From contig NZ_RKHK01000001.1 in assembly GCF_003752405.1 (NCBI RefSeq), positions 868,001 to 932,000 on the forward strand: DNA of 64,000 nt, given 5' to 3'. Numbering within the stretch: the stretch's first letter is position 1; each line of letters opens with the position of its first letter. This document shows, one piece after another, positions 26,000 through 36,077 of the stretch. This DNA is from Bogoriella caseilytica. GTDB lineage: Bacteria > Actinomycetota > Actinomycetes > Actinomycetales > Actinomycetaceae. The notes beneath the pieces were generated by a model, which did no database searches, had not been told where the DNA came from, and saw only the letters and a program-made list of their open reading frames with translations. Made by a program: the position numbers and the translations under genes.

Positions 26000-26029
26000 G
26001 CCTCAGGGCTCAGGTCTGAGCCCTGAGGC
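26000..26029. terminator. Bidirectional terminator hairpin
   Basis: Perfect 14-bp inverted repeat GCCTCAGGGCTCAG (26000-26013) / CTGAGCCCTGAGGC (26016-26029), between the stops of the convergent TM2 and DUF2520 genes. It would form a 12-bp stem with a 6-nt loop. Confidence 0.75.
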
Positions 26030-26053
26030 CCCTTCACGGCGTCCTGCCGTCAG

Positions 26054-26764
26054 CTACTGACTGCGGCGGAGCGTGCGGTCCAAGGCGGTGGTCAGCAGCG
26101 GGGTCAGATGCGGCCCAGGGTCGGCGATACCCAGGGACTCCAGCGCGTCCATGGCCTGGCTGGCGGCTGCCGCCACGGCGTCGGTCGCCCGCTGCACTGC
26201 TTCGGCGTAGGAGGGCCGGTCGGCCTCGGCGACCACGACTGGTTCGCCTCCGAGCTCCACCACCAGCGCCTGAGCGATGGGGAGCACCGGACTCGCCGCG
26301 GTGACGGCGAACGGAGCGCCGGTCAGCCTCGTGAGGTCCATCGAGGTTCCGGTGAACGTCATGGCCGGATGGATGGCCAGGGGGATGGCGCCTGCGGCCG
26401 CAGCCGGCGCCAGGACCGCCACGCCCTGCGGACCGGCGGTGTGCACCACGAGCTGGCCGGCCTGCCAGCGGCCGAGACCGGCCAAGCCGTTGACCAAGCC
26501 GGGGAGTTCGTCCTCAGGCACGGCGAGCAGGACGAGCTCGGCACGTTCAACGACCTCCTCGACGTCCAGCACGGGCACGCCGGGCAGCATCAGCTCGGCG
26601 CGCTCCCGGCTCTCCTCCGAGACGGCCGAGACTCCTACGACGGCATGCCCCACCGCACGCAGGGCACTGCCCAGCACGGCACCAACGCGCCCGGCGCCCA
26701 CCACACCGATGCCGAGACGGCCTGCCCGTTGCTCGGGCACGAACGGGTCTGGGCCGAGCGTCAT
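26054..26764 (-). CDS. Rossmann-like and DUF2520 domain protein
   Basis: 236 residues. An N-terminal Rossmann fold with GVVGAGRVGAVLG (20-32) and the segment ELVLLAVPEDELP, then the DUF2520 helical domain (IHPAMTFTGTSMDLTRLTGAPFAV split over 130-155, DRPSYAEAVQRATDAVAAAASQA). The pattern fits NAD(P)-dependent reductases related to ketopantoate/pyrroline-carboxylate reductases. It is somewhat shorter than many members (280-300). In related actinobacteria this gene usually precedes panC; here no pantothenate gene follows. Overlaps the upstream PH-domain gene by 4 bp and is the last gene of the long fol operon. Confidence 0.85.
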   Translation of the reverse strand: MTLGPDPFVPEQRAGRLGIGVVGAGRVGAVLGSALRAVGHAVVGVSAVSEESRERAELMLPGVPVLDVEEVVERAELVLLAVPEDELPGLVNGLAGLGRWQAGQLVVHTAGPQGVAVLAPAAAAGAIPLAIHPAMTFTGTSMDLTRLTGAPFAVTAASPVLPIAQALVVELGGEPVVVAEADRPSYAEAVQRATDAVAAAASQAMDALESLGIADPGPHLTPLLTTALDRTLRRSQ

Positions 26765-28608
26765 TGGGGCGGAGCAGGCGGGCGGAAGCGCTGATCCCCC
26801 GCCCGGTCAACGGGCCGGTCGGGCGCCGAGCCCGGCGGCGGACCTGAAGCAGCCGGCGGACCTGAAGCAGCCGGCGGACCTGAAGCCAGCGGGCCGGAGG
26901 CAGCCGGCGGACCTGAGGCAGCGCTCGGCTCCGCCGCAGCATGCACCGCCTCTGGGCTCCCGGCGGCCGGCACCGGGATCTCTCCACCGGGCCGCGGGAC
27001 CTCATCCGCCTCAGCCGGTAGTCCCAGCTGCTCTGCCGCCTTGTCGGAGGAGAACTCATCGGCGCCGGGCACGCCCACGCGCTTCATCCACTCCTCCGGG
27101 CCCTCGGCGTGACGGGCCGTGCGCGCGCGCTCGGCCTGCTCCATGATCACCTCGCGGGCGAGGATCTCGTCGAGGTGGCGCGCCATCGGCGTCACGGGGC
27201 CCTGGACGGACTGCGGCACGATGTTGGCGATACGGAACCGTCGCTCGAGCGGACCCTGGGTGAGCTGCAGGGACTGGGTGCGCTCGTGCGGCACCACCAC
27301 CAGCGAGCGCACGAAGCGCCCCGAGCGGATCAGCATCGCGGTGCCGGTGATGCGCAGTCCATTGCGCCGCCAGGTGAAGGGATCGAGCCAGATCGCGCGC
27401 CGCGGCGTGTGCCAGTAACCCCCGGCATCGCCGTCGCCTTCGAGCGAGGCATCGAGCAGGGCCTCGATCTCCTCCTCCCCGAGATCGGGGAGCACGAGCC
27501 ACAGGGCGGTCAGAGCCTCTCCGCGTGAGCCCACCGAGAGCAGAATCGTCTCGCGGGCCGAGTTCTGCTGGCCCGCCTCGCCCAGGCCGTACCCGGCGAT
27601 ATTGACCTTGACCCGCCACCATCCCTTGAGCCGCCAAAGCAGCCCCTGGCTGAGTTCCACAGCCTGCACGCGACCGGGTGGGATGGTCTGCGAGCGGGTC
27701 TCCAGCAGGCCGGAATGGATCCGGATGCCATCGGGCGAGATCGCGGCCCGGAATCCGAACTCCCCGGCGAAGCGGCCCCACAGGTAGATCGCCCAGCCGA
27801 TAACCGCCCAGCCCCAGCTGAACATGGCGCCCACTCCGCCGAAGTCGGAGCCCTTGACGGAGAGGATGACGAAGAAGATGACGAAGGCGACGATGACGAT
27901 GCTGACCACGATCAGCGAGGGCGAAAGCAGCAGCGAACCCACGAGACGCCCTGGCGGGACCCGTAGCAGTTCGCGTTCGGGGGCGGCCTGCGCGAACCGT
28001 CCAGCGGCCGGCTTGGCTTGGCCCTGCGGTGCCCCCGCGGGAGCGCCGCCGCCGCCCTCCGGACCGGAACCATCTGGCGCGTCACTCGCACCCGCGGCGG
28101 GTTCGTCGTCGACCACGCCGGCAGCGCGCGCCAGGATCTCGTTGCGCAGCTCCTGCGCTTCGGACTCCTTCAGGTAGCTGATGACGACGTTCGACTCCTG
28201 GCCACCCGCGGACTCGACCTTGACCTGGGCCATACCGAAGATCCGGCCGATCAGCGGCTGGACGATGTCCACGGCCTGGATGCGCACGAGCCGTGCGTGA
28301 CGCTGCTGCTTGAAGAGGATGCCCTGGTGCAGGTCGACGGATTCTGCCGTCACGGCAAACCGGCGCTTGGTCCACGCCAGGTAGGAAAGCCCCAGCGAGA
28401 GCGCGACGATGACGAAGAGCACGACGATGGGCACGAGGATGACCCACACGAGCGAGCCGTCAGCGAACTCCCGGATCAGCTGGATGCCGCCCTGGCCCAG
28501 CTGCCAGAGCACGAGGACCGCGAAGACGGCGAGACCCTTCCAGGCCTCGACCACGGGGGTGATCTTGTGGACGCGGCGCCACTGGGGCTCCGGGTGGGGG
28601 GTGCTCAC
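26761..28608 (-). CDS. PH-domain (bPH2/YdbT-type) membrane protein
   Basis: 615 residues. Pairs of hydrophobic spans near 20-60 and 230-285 are each followed by a bacterial PH (DUF304) domain (RFAVTAESVDLHQGILFKQQRHARLVRIQAV split around 85-115; AISPDGIRIHSGLLETRSQTI), with a third PH-like unit near 430-500 (VPHERTQSLQLTQGPLERRF). The C-terminal ~90 residues are a Pro/Ala/Ser/Gly repeat (PPAASGP units), encoded by a visible DNA repeat at about 26.84-26.91 kb. Works with the adjacent YdbS-like gene; 4-bp overlaps on both sides. Its molecular role is uncharacterised. Confidence 0.85.
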   Translation of the reverse strand: MSTPHPEPQWRRVHKITPVVEAWKGLAVFAVLVLWQLGQGGIQLIREFADGSLVWVILVPIVVLFVIVALSLGLSYLAWTKRRFAVTAESVDLHQGILFKQQRHARLVRIQAVDIVQPLIGRIFGMAQVKVESAGGQESNVVISYLKESEAQELRNEILARAAGVVDDEPAAGASDAPDGSGPEGGGGAPAGAPQGQAKPAAGRFAQAAPERELLRVPPGRLVGSLLLSPSLIVVSIVIVAFVIFFVILSVKGSDFGGVGAMFSWGWAVIGWAIYLWGRFAGEFGFRAAISPDGIRIHSGLLETRSQTIPPGRVQAVELSQGLLWRLKGWWRVKVNIAGYGLGEAGQQNSARETILLSVGSRGEALTALWLVLPDLGEEEIEALLDASLEGDGDAGGYWHTPRRAIWLDPFTWRRNGLRITGTAMLIRSGRFVRSLVVVPHERTQSLQLTQGPLERRFRIANIVPQSVQGPVTPMARHLDEILAREVIMEQAERARTARHAEGPEEWMKRVGVPGADEFSSDKAAEQLGLPAEADEVPRPGGEIPVPAAGSPEAVHAAAEPSAASGPPAASGPLASGPPAASGPPAASGPPPGSAPDRPVDRAGDQRFRPPAPPQ

Positions 28609-29339
28609 AGGCCCGCCAACCGTGCCTCGCCACGTTCGGTGAGCCGGTCACGTAGTCGGGCGGCCTCCTCCGGGGGCAGTCCCGGAATGGTGGCGTCGGT
28701 GGCGGCAGAAGCGGTGTGCAACTTGACCTGGGCGACTCCGAAGGCGCGATCCAGCGGGCCAGCGTTCACATCGACGAACTGCATCCGGCCATACGGGACG
28801 ATCGAGAGCGACTTGAACAGGATGCCCTTGCGCACCAACAGATCCTCGTCGGACTCGGCATAGCCGATCGCACGCACCTGCCTCGGGATGAGGAGGAACG
28901 CCCAAACGATGAAGATCAGCAGCACAGCCGGCGCGATCCACACCCAGCCGCCGAAGATGATGGCAGGGATGAGGGCACCGAGGAAGGGGATGCCGAGCCA
29001 GACGGCGGTGGAGATCAGGCGCACCGAGGTCAGCGACGTCGACACGGGGGCGAAAGCAACGCCAGGCGGCGCGAAGGCCGAACTGTGGCCCTGGTCGGAT
29101 TCGCTGGCGTGCGGCGACGGCGGGGTGCCACCCGGCCGCTGCAGCGGCCCGGTCGGCGGCTGCTGGTGTGGCGCACTCGGCAACGGCGGCGGTCCCTGCG
29201 GCGGCCCACCCTGTGGCGGACCACCCTGCGGGGGCCCGGCTAGGTGCTGGCCCTGCTGCGCGGGTGCGGGCTGCTGCGCGGGCCCGTGGGGGCCCGCGGG
29301 AAAGGCCGGGCCGCTCGGAGGCTGTCCTGATTCGCTCAC
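28605..29339 (-). CDS. PH-domain (YdbS-type) membrane protein
   Basis: 244 residues. The first ~95 are Gly/Pro/Gln-rich (GGPPQGGPPQG repeats), probably disordered. Two membrane spans follow (FLGALIPAIIFGGWVWIAPA, VLLIFIVWAFLLI), then a single bPH2 domain (YAESDEDLLVRKGILFKSLS, MQFVDVNAGPLDRAFGVAQV, LHTASAATDATIPGL). This is the YdbS partner of the larger YdbT-like protein; the pair overlap by 4 bp, a conserved arrangement. Function unknown. Confidence 0.87.
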   Translation of the reverse strand: MSESGQPPSGPAFPAGPHGPAQQPAPAQQGQHLAGPPQGGPPQGGPPQGPPPLPSAPHQQPPTGPLQRPGGTPPSPHASESDQGHSSAFAPPGVAFAPVSTSLTSVRLISTAVWLGIPFLGALIPAIIFGGWVWIAPAVLLIFIVWAFLLIPRQVRAIGYAESDEDLLVRKGILFKSLSIVPYGRMQFVDVNAGPLDRAFGVAQVKLHTASAATDATIPGLPPEEAARLRDRLTERGEARLAGL

Positions 29340-29427
29340 CTGCGCATTGTGACAGACGGACCGGACACCACACCTCTCGGCCTACGGTGCGCGCGCCTTC
29401 CCGATCGTCGCGGGAGTGCCAGGTCCG

Positions 29428-29904
29428 TCAGGAGGTGGGCGCGGACGCCCCGGGGCCGGGCTCGTCGTCCTCGGGGCTGACCTCACACCAGCGCTCCACG
29501 AGCATCGCCACGCCGGACATGACCGCCGCACCCACCAGGGCTGCCGCTGCGGCGATCAACTGCTGACGGGGTGCCGGTGCACTCAGGTTGTCCAGCGTGA
29601 GCAGCGCCTGGCCGGCGTAATAGCCCACGCAGCCCGAGCCCACCAGCGCCGCGGACTTGGCCAGGACCACCACTCTCGACGCGCCGATCGGGGTCAGGAA
29701 GCTCTCCTCGCGGGCAATGAGCCGTCGCACGGCCCGGCCCAGCCACAGCAAGACGATGCCGAGCACGATGAAGGGCGCCGCCGAGACCGGCGAGACCGGC
29801 ACGCCGTGGCCGCCCCGGGCCTGCAGGTTCGCCAGGACGAAGAAGGTGATCACGCCCGCGAGCACCGCGATCAGGACCAGGGTCTGCCACCGGGTGCGGC
29901 TCAC
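29428..29904 (-). CDS. DUF3180 family membrane protein
   Basis: 158 residues from the GTG at 29904, which overlaps the folB-folK stop by 4 bp (GTGA). A much longer open frame to 30186 is not used. Hydrophobic segments: LVLIAVLAGVITFFVLANL, AAPFIVLGIVLLWLGRAV, a third about residues 70-95 and a fourth near 115-135, i.e. four spans. Matches the DUF3180 family that sits downstream of folK in many actinobacteria. Function unknown. Confidence 0.85.
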   Translation of the reverse strand: MSRTRWQTLVLIAVLAGVITFFVLANLQARGGHGVPVSPVSAAPFIVLGIVLLWLGRAVRRLIAREESFLTPIGASRVVVLAKSAALVGSGCVGYYAGQALLTLDNLSAPAPRQQLIAAAAALVGAAVMSGVAMLVERWCEVSPEDDEPGPGASAPTS

Positions 29905-30824
29905 GCCCACTCCTCGGCAAGCCATTCCAGATCGGCGTGGTCGGGCGCGGATGCGGCCAGCTCCGCCACCGGGCCACCGTGCGGCCCTGGCAGCACAGCC
30001 TCCGGATCCAGCCGCGCCCACGGGGCCAGGACGAAGGCCCGCGCGTGGGCCCGCGGATGCGGCAGTGTCAACGTCGGATCGCCCTGCTCGATGTCCCCCA
30101 TCGCGACGACGTCGATGTCGAGCGTGCGCGCGCCCCAGTGCTCGGCACGGCGGCGTCCGTGGGCGTGCTCGATCTGCTGCAGGCACGCCAGGAGCGTACG
30201 CGGACCGAGCGTGGTGGTACCGGTCACCACGGCGTTGAGGTAGTCCGGCTGAGCTTCCTGGTCCTCGCTCAGCACCGCCTTGGTGCGGGCCAGCGGAGAG
30301 ACGCCGCTGAGGTGCACACCCAGTTCATGGCGCAGTTCGCGCACCACGTCACGGAGCGTCGCTCGGGCGTCGCCGAGATTCGCTCCGAGGGAGAGCACGA
30401 TCGGTACCGGCTCCGGCGCCGGGGAGTACCCCGAGCGAGGCCGCTCGGCCCGGCCGAGCTCTTGGGAGGCCCGCTCGCGCCGGATAGCCACCGAGACGTC
30501 CGTGAACTCCACCGCGATCGGCGCACGGGGCTTGTGCACCACCACCTCGGTGGCCTGGACCACCGGCCACTGCAACACGGCTGTGGCCACACGTTCGGCC
30601 ACGGTTTCGATGAGATCCACGGGCTCGCCGGCCAAGATGCCGACCACCGCCTCGGCGACCTCGGCGTAGTTGACCGTGCTGGACAGCTCGTCGGTGGCGG
30701 CGGCCCCGGGAACGAGGTCGAGCACGACGTCGGCGATGAAGATCTGGCCGCTCTCCCGTTCGCTCGCCAGCACCCCGTGGTGACCTTCCGCGCGCAGTCC
30801 GGTCAGGGTGATGCGGTGGCTCAT
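29901..30824 (-). CDS. folB-folK: Bifunctional dihydroneopterin aldolase / HPPK (FolB-FolK fusion)
   Basis: 307 residues with two folate enzymes in order. Residues 1-120 are dihydroneopterin aldolase (ITLTGLRAEGHHGVLASERE, VNYAEVAEAVVGIL, VVVHKPRAPI). Residues ~140-300 are 6-hydroxymethyl-dihydropterin pyrophosphokinase (VPIVLSLGANLGDARATL, PDYLNAVVTGTTTL, RTLDIDVVAMGD, LPHPRAHARAFVLAPW). The linker (RAERPRSGYSPAPEP) is short and Pro-rich. Such fusions let the aldolase product pass to the kinase. Overlaps folP by 4 bp. Confidence 0.95.
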   Translation of the reverse strand: MSHRITLTGLRAEGHHGVLASERESGQIFIADVVLDLVPGAAATDELSSTVNYAEVAEAVVGILAGEPVDLIETVAERVATAVLQWPVVQATEVVVHKPRAPIAVEFTDVSVAIRRERASQELGRAERPRSGYSPAPEPVPIVLSLGANLGDARATLRDVVRELRHELGVHLSGVSPLARTKAVLSEDQEAQPDYLNAVVTGTTTLGPRTLLACLQQIEHAHGRRRAEHWGARTLDIDVVAMGDIEQGDPTLTLPHPRAHARAFVLAPWARLDPEAVLPGPHGGPVAELAASAPDHADLEWLAEEWA

Positions 30825-31627
30825 CGGTGCTCCCTCCAGGTGGCTGCTACGCGGACGGCATCGAGGCTGGCAGGAACACTGTGCACCCGCACCCCCCAGA
30901 CGCCGGCGGCAGCGGCCAGCGCGGTGACCGCCGCCGTGGAGTTGTCGCGGTCACCCGGCTGGGCGCCGGAGCTGACGTCGTCGAGGAATCGCTTCCGGGA
31001 GGCACCGATCAGGAGCGGGTACCCGAGGCTCGTGAACTCCTCGAGGTGGGCCAGGATGCGCCAGTTGTGCTCCGCCTGCTTGGCGAACCCCAGCCCCGGA
31101 TCGACGATGATCACCTCAGGTGACACTCCGGCCGCGAGCGCGGCCTGCAGCATTCCGGCCAGCTCAGCGCGCACCTCGGCGACGACATCCTGGTAGACCG
31201 CCAGGTCGTTCATGGTCTCCGGGGTGCCGCGGCGGTGCTGCAGCACATACCGGGCGCCGCTGCGGGCGATCACACCGAAGATCTGCGGATCCGCCTGCCC
31301 CCCGGAGACGTCGTTGACGATCCGCGCGCCGGCGTCGAGGGCGGCCTGGGCCACCGCGGCGCGCGTGGTGTCCACCGAGATCTCCGCCGACGGTGCGGCA
31401 TTGGACAGCGCCTCGACCACGGGCACGACACGCTGGATTTCCTCGGCGACCGGGACGGTCGCCGCGCCCGGGCGGGTGGATTCACCCCCGACGTCGATGA
31501 TGTCGGCGCCCTGAGCGAGCATCTCCTGGCCCCGGGCCACGGCCGATGCGGTGTCCGCCCAACGACCGCCGTCGGAGAAGGAGTCGGGGGTCACATTCAG
31601 TACCCCCATCACCAGCGTGCGGGGCAT
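30821..31627 (-). CDS. folP: Dihydropteroate synthase
   Basis: 268 residues. The two family signatures are clear: MGVLNVTPDSFSDGGRW near the N-terminus (pterin and pyrophosphate binding) and IIDVGGESTRPGA. Further conserved parts are SVDTTRAAVAQAALDAGA, IVNDVSGG, EVIIVDPGLGFAKQAEHN and GASRKRF. Joins pterin pyrophosphate to p-aminobenzoate. Lies 4 bp after folE, coupled with folB-folK. Confidence 0.96.
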   Translation of the reverse strand: MPRTLVMGVLNVTPDSFSDGGRWADTASAVARGQEMLAQGADIIDVGGESTRPGAATVPVAEEIQRVVPVVEALSNAAPSAEISVDTTRAAVAQAALDAGARIVNDVSGGQADPQIFGVIARSGARYVLQHRRGTPETMNDLAVYQDVVAEVRAELAGMLQAALAAGVSPEVIIVDPGLGFAKQAEHNWRILAHLEEFTSLGYPLLIGASRKRFLDDVSSGAQPGDRDNSTAAVTALAAAAGVWGVRVHSVPASLDAVRVAATWREHR

Positions 31628-31631
31628 CGCG

Positions 31632-32240
31632 CTATCCCTTGAGCAGGCTCATGGCCTCGGCGCGGGTGGCGGCGTTGCGCAGCTGCCCCCGCACGGCCGA
31701 GGTGACGGTGGCCGCCCCGGGCTTGCGCACACCCCGCATCGACATGCACAGGTGCTCGGCCTCGATGATGACGATGACACCGCGGGCGCCGAGGCGATCC
31801 ACCAGCGCGTCTGCCACCTGGGTGGTCAGTCGCTCCTGCACCTGCGGGCGGCGGGCATAGCCCTCCACCAGGCGGGCGAGTTTGCTCAACCCGGTCACCC
31901 GCCCCGTGGCATCGGGGAGGTAGCCCACGTGCGCCACTCCGTGGAAGGGCAGCAGGTGATGCTCGCACATCGAATAGAGCGGGATGTCCCGGGCGAGGAT
32001 CATCTCCTCGTGGCCGAGGTCGAAGACCGCCTCCAGATGGTCGGCCGGATCCTCCGCCATGCCGGCGAACATCTCCGCGTAGGAGCGAGCCACCCGGTCC
32101 GGCGTGCCGGACAGCCCCTGACGGTCGGGATCCTCCCCGATCGCAGTGAGCAGATCTCGCACGGCACGGCGCACCCCCTCCGCGTCATAGCGTCCCGGCT
32201 GCGGCGCTCCGGCATCAACGGTTCCCGGTGTGCCACTCAT
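31632..32240 (-). CDS. folE: GTP cyclohydrolase I
   Basis: 202 residues. Zinc ligands and active site: [20 protein letters not shown] and [15 protein letters not shown], with [14 protein letters not shown] and [15 protein letters not shown] as in bacterial type-IA enzymes. The first ~18 residues are a variable extension. Opens the GTP imidazole ring to give dihydroneopterin triphosphate. The ATG shares one base with the ftsH stop. Confidence 0.96.
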   Translation of the reverse strand: MSGTPGTVDAGAPQPGRYDAEGVRRAVRDLLTAIGEDPDRQGLSGTPDRVARSYAEMFAGMAEDPADHLEAVFDLGHEEMILARDIPLYSMCEHHLLPFHGVAHVGYLPDATGRVTGLSKLARLVEGYARRPQVQERLTTQVADALVDRLGARGVIVIIEAEHLCMSMRGVRKPGAATVTSAVRGQLRNAATRAEAMSLLKG

Positions 32241-34333
32241 CAGGAGGCTCCGGGCTCCGTGGGCCGGAAACGCTCGTCGTCCCCAGCGCCCCCGTCGCCG
32301 TCACCGACCGCGGAAGCGCCATGGCCCGCGCCGGGGCCCACTGAGGTCTCCCCCGCGACCGCGATCTGATCCTCCGGGGGTGCCTGCTCCGTGTCGCCGC
32401 GCTCCCGCTCGGCCGGGCCGATCACCGGGGGACGATCCGAGACCGGGCGCTCGGGCGCGGAGAGCCAGACCGGGCGCGGATCACGCTTGACCACCGGCTC
32501 GAAGATCCGCGCGATCTCCTTCTCGTTCAGTGTCTCGTGCTCCAGGAGCTCCAGCACCAGGTGATCGAGCACATCGCGGTACTGGTTCAGGATCTCCCAG
32601 GCCTCCTGGTGGGCGGCCTCCAACAACGCGCGCACCTCACTGTCCACGGCGGCGGCCATGGACTCGGAGTAGTCGCGCTGGTGACCCATGTCGCGGCCCA
32701 GGAAGGGCTGGTCACTGGACTGGCCGAGCTTGACCGAGCCGACGGTGGCGGTCATGCCGTACTCGGTGACCATCTTGCGGGCGATCGCGGTGGCCTTCTC
32801 GATGTCGTTCGAGGCGCCGGTGGTGGGGTCGTGGAAGACCATCTCCTCGGCCACGCGCCCGCCCATGGCGTAGGCGAGCTGATCGAGCAGCTGGTTCCGC
32901 GAGGTGGAGTAGCGGTCCTCGGCCGGCATCACCATCGTGTAGCCCAGGGCGCGCCCACGCGGCAGGATCGTGACCTTGGTGACCGGGTCGGTGTAGCGCA
33001 GGGCCGCGGCGGCGAGCGCGTGGCCGCCCTCGTGGTAAGCGGTGACCTTCAGTTCCTTCTCGTTCATCACCCGGGTGCGCTTCTGGGGCCCCGCCATGGA
33101 GCGGTCGATGGCCTCGTCCAGGGCGCGGTCATCGATGAGCTGGGCGTTGGAGCGCGCGGTGAGGATCGCGGCCTCATTGAGCACGTTGGCGAGGTCGGCT
33201 CCGGTGAAGCCCGGGGTGCGCTTGGCCACCAGGTTCAGGTCCACGTTCGGGGCCATGGGCTTGCCCTTGGCGTGCACCTGCAGGATCGCGGCGCGCCCGC
33301 GCTGGTCCGGTGCTTCGACGGCCACCTGGCGGTCGAAACGGCCCGGGCGCAGGAGCGCGGGATCGAGGACGTCGGGCCGGTTCGTCGCCGCGATGAGGAT
33401 GACGTTCGCGGTGGCGTCGAAGCCATCCATCTCCACCAGGAGCTGGTTCAGGGTCTGCTCGCGCTCGTCATGGCCACCGCCCATACCGGTGCCGCGGTGG
33501 CGGCCGACGGCGTCGATCTCGTCGACGAAGATGATGGCCGGGGCGTTGTTCTTCGCCTGCTCGAACAGGTCGCGCACCCGCGAGGCACCCACACCCACGA
33601 ACATCTCCACGAACTCCGAACCGGAGATGGAGAAGAAGGGGGCGCCGGCCTCACCGGCCACGGCGCGGGCCAGCAGGGTCTTGCCGGTTCCGGGCGGGCC
33701 GAAGAGCAGCACACCCTTGGGGATCTTCGCGCCGAGAGCCTGGAACTTCTCCGGTTCGGCCAGGAACTCCTTGATCTCGTAGAGCTCCTCGACGGCCTCG
33801 TCCTCCCCGGCGACGTCGGCGAAGGAGACCTGCGGCGTCTCCTTGGAGACCATCTTCGCCTTGGACTTGGCGAAGCGGGCCATCCCGCCACCGCCCTGCA
33901 TCCGCGAGAGCAGGAACCAGAACAGCGCGATGAAGATGATGAAGATGATGATCATCGGGAGGAAGGACGCCAGGAAGGACTGGGTCGGCACCTCCGAGTC
34001 GTAACCCTCCTCGGGCTCGGCCGCGACGATGGCGCTGACCACCTCATCGCCCTGGTGGTAGACGTAGTAGAACTCGACGTCGGTGCCGCGGTCGATCTCG
34101 ACGTCGTCCTCGGTGATCACATACGGCTCGGAGAGCTTCATGCGCACCCGCTGCTGGCCGTTGGTGATCACGACCTGCTCCACCGTGCCGGACTCGAGCA
34201 GCTCCAGACCCTCGGAGGTGTCGATGCGTTCCGTCCCGGCGCGCCCGAGCAGGGACCAACCCACCGTGACCAGCAGGAGGACCACGAGGATCCAGATCAG
34301 GGGGCCGCGCAGCAGCTTCTTCATCGCGTTCAT
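32240..34333 (-). CDS. ftsH: ATP-dependent zinc metalloprotease FtsH
   Basis: 697 residues. Two membrane spans (11-29 and 123-142) flank an extracytoplasmic domain. The AAA+ module has Walker A GPPGTGKT (212-219), Walker [12 protein letters not shown] (267-277) and the pore motif [10 protein letters not shown]. The zinc site is HEGGH (434-438), matching HExxH. The C-terminal ~60 residues are acidic and Pro/Gly-rich, variable in the family. Degrades misassembled membrane proteins and short-lived regulators. The ATG at 34333 is chosen; an ATG 9 bp downstream is possible. Clustered with hpt and tilS as in many bacteria. Confidence 0.97.
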   Translation of the reverse strand: MNAMKKLLRGPLIWILVVLLLVTVGWSLLGRAGTERIDTSEGLELLESGTVEQVVITNGQQRVRMKLSEPYVITEDDVEIDRGTDVEFYYVYHQGDEVVSAIVAAEPEEGYDSEVPTQSFLASFLPMIIIFIIFIALFWFLLSRMQGGGGMARFAKSKAKMVSKETPQVSFADVAGEDEAVEELYEIKEFLAEPEKFQALGAKIPKGVLLFGPPGTGKTLLARAVAGEAGAPFFSISGSEFVEMFVGVGASRVRDLFEQAKNNAPAIIFVDEIDAVGRHRGTGMGGGHDEREQTLNQLLVEMDGFDATANVILIAATNRPDVLDPALLRPGRFDRQVAVEAPDQRGRAAILQVHAKGKPMAPNVDLNLVAKRTPGFTGADLANVLNEAAILTARSNAQLIDDRALDEAIDRSMAGPQKRTRVMNEKELKVTAYHEGGHALAAAALRYTDPVTKVTILPRGRALGYTMVMPAEDRYSTSRNQLLDQLAYAMGGRVAEEMVFHDPTTGASNDIEKATAIARKMVTEYGMTATVGSVKLGQSSDQPFLGRDMGHQRDYSESMAAAVDSEVRALLEAAHQEAWEILNQYRDVLDHLVLELLEHETLNEKEIARIFEPVVKRDPRPVWLSAPERPVSDRPPVIGPAERERGDTEQAPPEDQIAVAGETSVGPGAGHGASAVGDGDGGAGDDERFRPTEPGAS

Positions 34334-34368
34334 CGCCGTTAGCCTATGTGTTTCCGCAGTTCCCGGGT

Positions 34369-34941
34369 TTACGCGTACACGTGCGGGGCGAGAGTGGCCA
34401 CGAAGGGCAGGTGGCGGTAGCGCTCGGCGTAATCCAGTCCGTAGCCCACCACGAAGGCCTTGGGGATGTCGAAGCCCACGTAACGCACGTCCACCTGGAC
34501 CTTCGCGGCCTCCGGCTTGCGCAGCAGAGTGGCTACGTTCACCGAGGCAGGGCCGCGCGAGCGCAGGTTGTCCACCAGCCAGGACAGGGTGAGGCCGGAG
34601 TCGATGATGTCCTCGACGATCAGGACGTGCTTGCCGGTCAGATCGGCATCGAGGTCCTTCAGGATGCGGACCACACCGGAGGACTTGGTGCCCGAGCCGT
34701 AGGAGGAGACCGCCATCCAGTCCATGGAGGCATCGGTGTGCAGCTTGCGGGAGAGATCAGCCATGACCATGACCGCGCCCTTGAGCACGCCGATCAGGAG
34801 CAACTCCTTGCCGGCGTAGTCGCGGTCGATCTCGGCAGCGAGTTCGGCCAGCTTGTCCTGGATCTCGCTCTCGCTGATCAGCACCTTCTCGAGGTCGGTG
34901 CCCATGTCCTGTGCGTCCACGTCTCTCCAGCTCGTTGTCAT
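34369..34941 (-). CDS. hpt: Hypoxanthine phosphoribosyltransferase
   Basis: 190 residues. PRPP-binding loop [19 protein letters not shown], pyrophosphate loop [18 protein letters not shown], and the purine-specificity end [20 protein letters not shown]. Salvages hypoxanthine and guanine to IMP and GMP. The start at 34941 gives 12 extra residues over an internal ATG ([11 protein letters not shown] at 34905), which is closer to typical family starts. Confidence 0.95.
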   Translation of the reverse strand: MTTSWRDVDAQDMGTDLEKVLISESEIQDKLAELAAEIDRDYAGKELLLIGVLKGAVMVMADLSRKLHTDASMDWMAVSSYGSGTKSSGVVRILKDLDADLTGKHVLIVEDIIDSGLTLSWLVDNLRSRGPASVNVATLLRKPEAAKVQVDVRYVGFDIPKAFVVGYGLDYAERYRHLPFVATLAPHVYA

Positions 34942-34986
34942 GGCGGTCGGTGCGGGTTCCGGGTGCTGCGGCCCCGGAGCGCGGCG

Positions 34987-36042
34987 CTAGGTGGTCTCGT
35001 GCTCGGAACGGCAGAGGATCAGCCTGCCACAGCCGCGGTCGGTGCGGATCCGTCGTGCGGTGATCCCGCCCGGAAGCGGAATCGGCCCCTGCCCGTGATA
35101 ACGCATGAGGAGGCCCTCGAGTTCGTCCACGTGCACCGCGGCGAGGGCACTGGAGCTGGCGCCGGCCTGCAGCGCGGCCGCGTGCAGGGCACGCGTGCGC
35201 AGGGCCGGGTGCGCGGCGGTCAGGGTCTCGACGTCGAGACCGATGCCACGCTCGTCGGGGCGCTGCGCCGCATCGAACAACTCGGCGGCGAGGTGGTCCA
35301 GGAGGTCCGCGTCGCGGGCGAGCTGCCTGGCGGTGCGGGCCAGTGCCTCGGGAACCCCGGGGCCCAGCGCCTGGGTCAGGGCCGGCAGTGCCGTGGCCCG
35401 CACGGCTGCGCGTCGCAGCGGGCTGCCATCGGCGGCTCGCCAGGGGCCGTCGGGCTCATTGGTCTCATCCCGGTCGGGAGTGAGGCCCAGCGCCCGGCAG
35501 ATGTCCTCGGTTTCGCCGCGCCGGAGTTCCAGGAAGGGGCGGCGGTAGTGCCCACGTCTGAGGGGAATCCCGGCCAGGGAGCGCGCGCCGGAGCCCCGGG
35601 CCAGGCGCAGCAGCACCGTCTCGGCCTGGTCGTCGAGGGTATGTCCCAGCAGCACGGACTCGGCGCCATGCTCGGCGGCAGCGGCCGACAACAGCGCATA
35701 GCGCAGCTGCCGCGCCGCGCCTTCCGGGCCTGAACCGGCGTCGAGCCGAGGTTCGCCCGGGCTCGCGCGGCGCACCATGACCGGATCCAGGCCGAGTTCC
35801 CGGCACTGCTGCGCAGCGCGTTCGGCCACCTGCGCTGAGCCCGGTCGCAGGCCGTGGTCGACGATGACGGCACCGGCCTGCCAACCATCGCGCCGCGCCA
35901 CGAAGGACGCTGTCGCGGCGAGCGCGAGGGAATCGGCTCCACCGGAACAGGCCACCAGCACGAGGGCTCCCGGGGCGAGATCCGTGAGCGCTCCGCGGAG
36001 CTCGCGGCGAGCGCGCGCCACGGCAGGTGCCGGGCCAGCCAC
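34987..36042 (-). CDS. tilS: tRNA(Ile)-lysidine synthase
   Basis: 351 residues from a GTG at 36042 with GGGAG 8 nt upstream. N-type ATP-pyrophosphatase P-loop SGGADS at 33-38. Then [39 protein letters not shown] and the [17 protein letters not shown] segment characteristic of TilS. Converts C34 of the tRNA-Ile(CAU) anticodon to lysidine, so it is essential. The C-terminal substrate-binding domains are short, as usual in actinobacteria. Confidence 0.94.
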   Translation of the reverse strand: MAGPAPAVARARRELRGALTDLAPGALVLVACSGGADSLALAATASFVARRDGWQAGAVIVDHGLRPGSAQVAERAAQQCRELGLDPVMVRRASPGEPRLDAGSGPEGAARQLRYALLSAAAAEHGAESVLLGHTLDDQAETVLLRLARGSGARSLAGIPLRRGHYRRPFLELRRGETEDICRALGLTPDRDETNEPDGPWRAADGSPLRRAAVRATALPALTQALGPGVPEALARTARQLARDADLLDHLAAELFDAAQRPDERGIGLDVETLTAAHPALRTRALHAAALQAGASSSALAAVHVDELEGLLMRYHGQGPIPLPGGITARRIRTDRGCGRLILCRSEHETT

Positions 36043-36077
36043 GATCAGCGCTCCCGGGTCAGTGGGCCAGGGCCGGG

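Noticed and set aside
26835-26915. Direct repeats as a mobile element end
   Set aside because: They encode the PPAASGP repeats in the C-terminal tail of the PH-domain protein and stay in frame.
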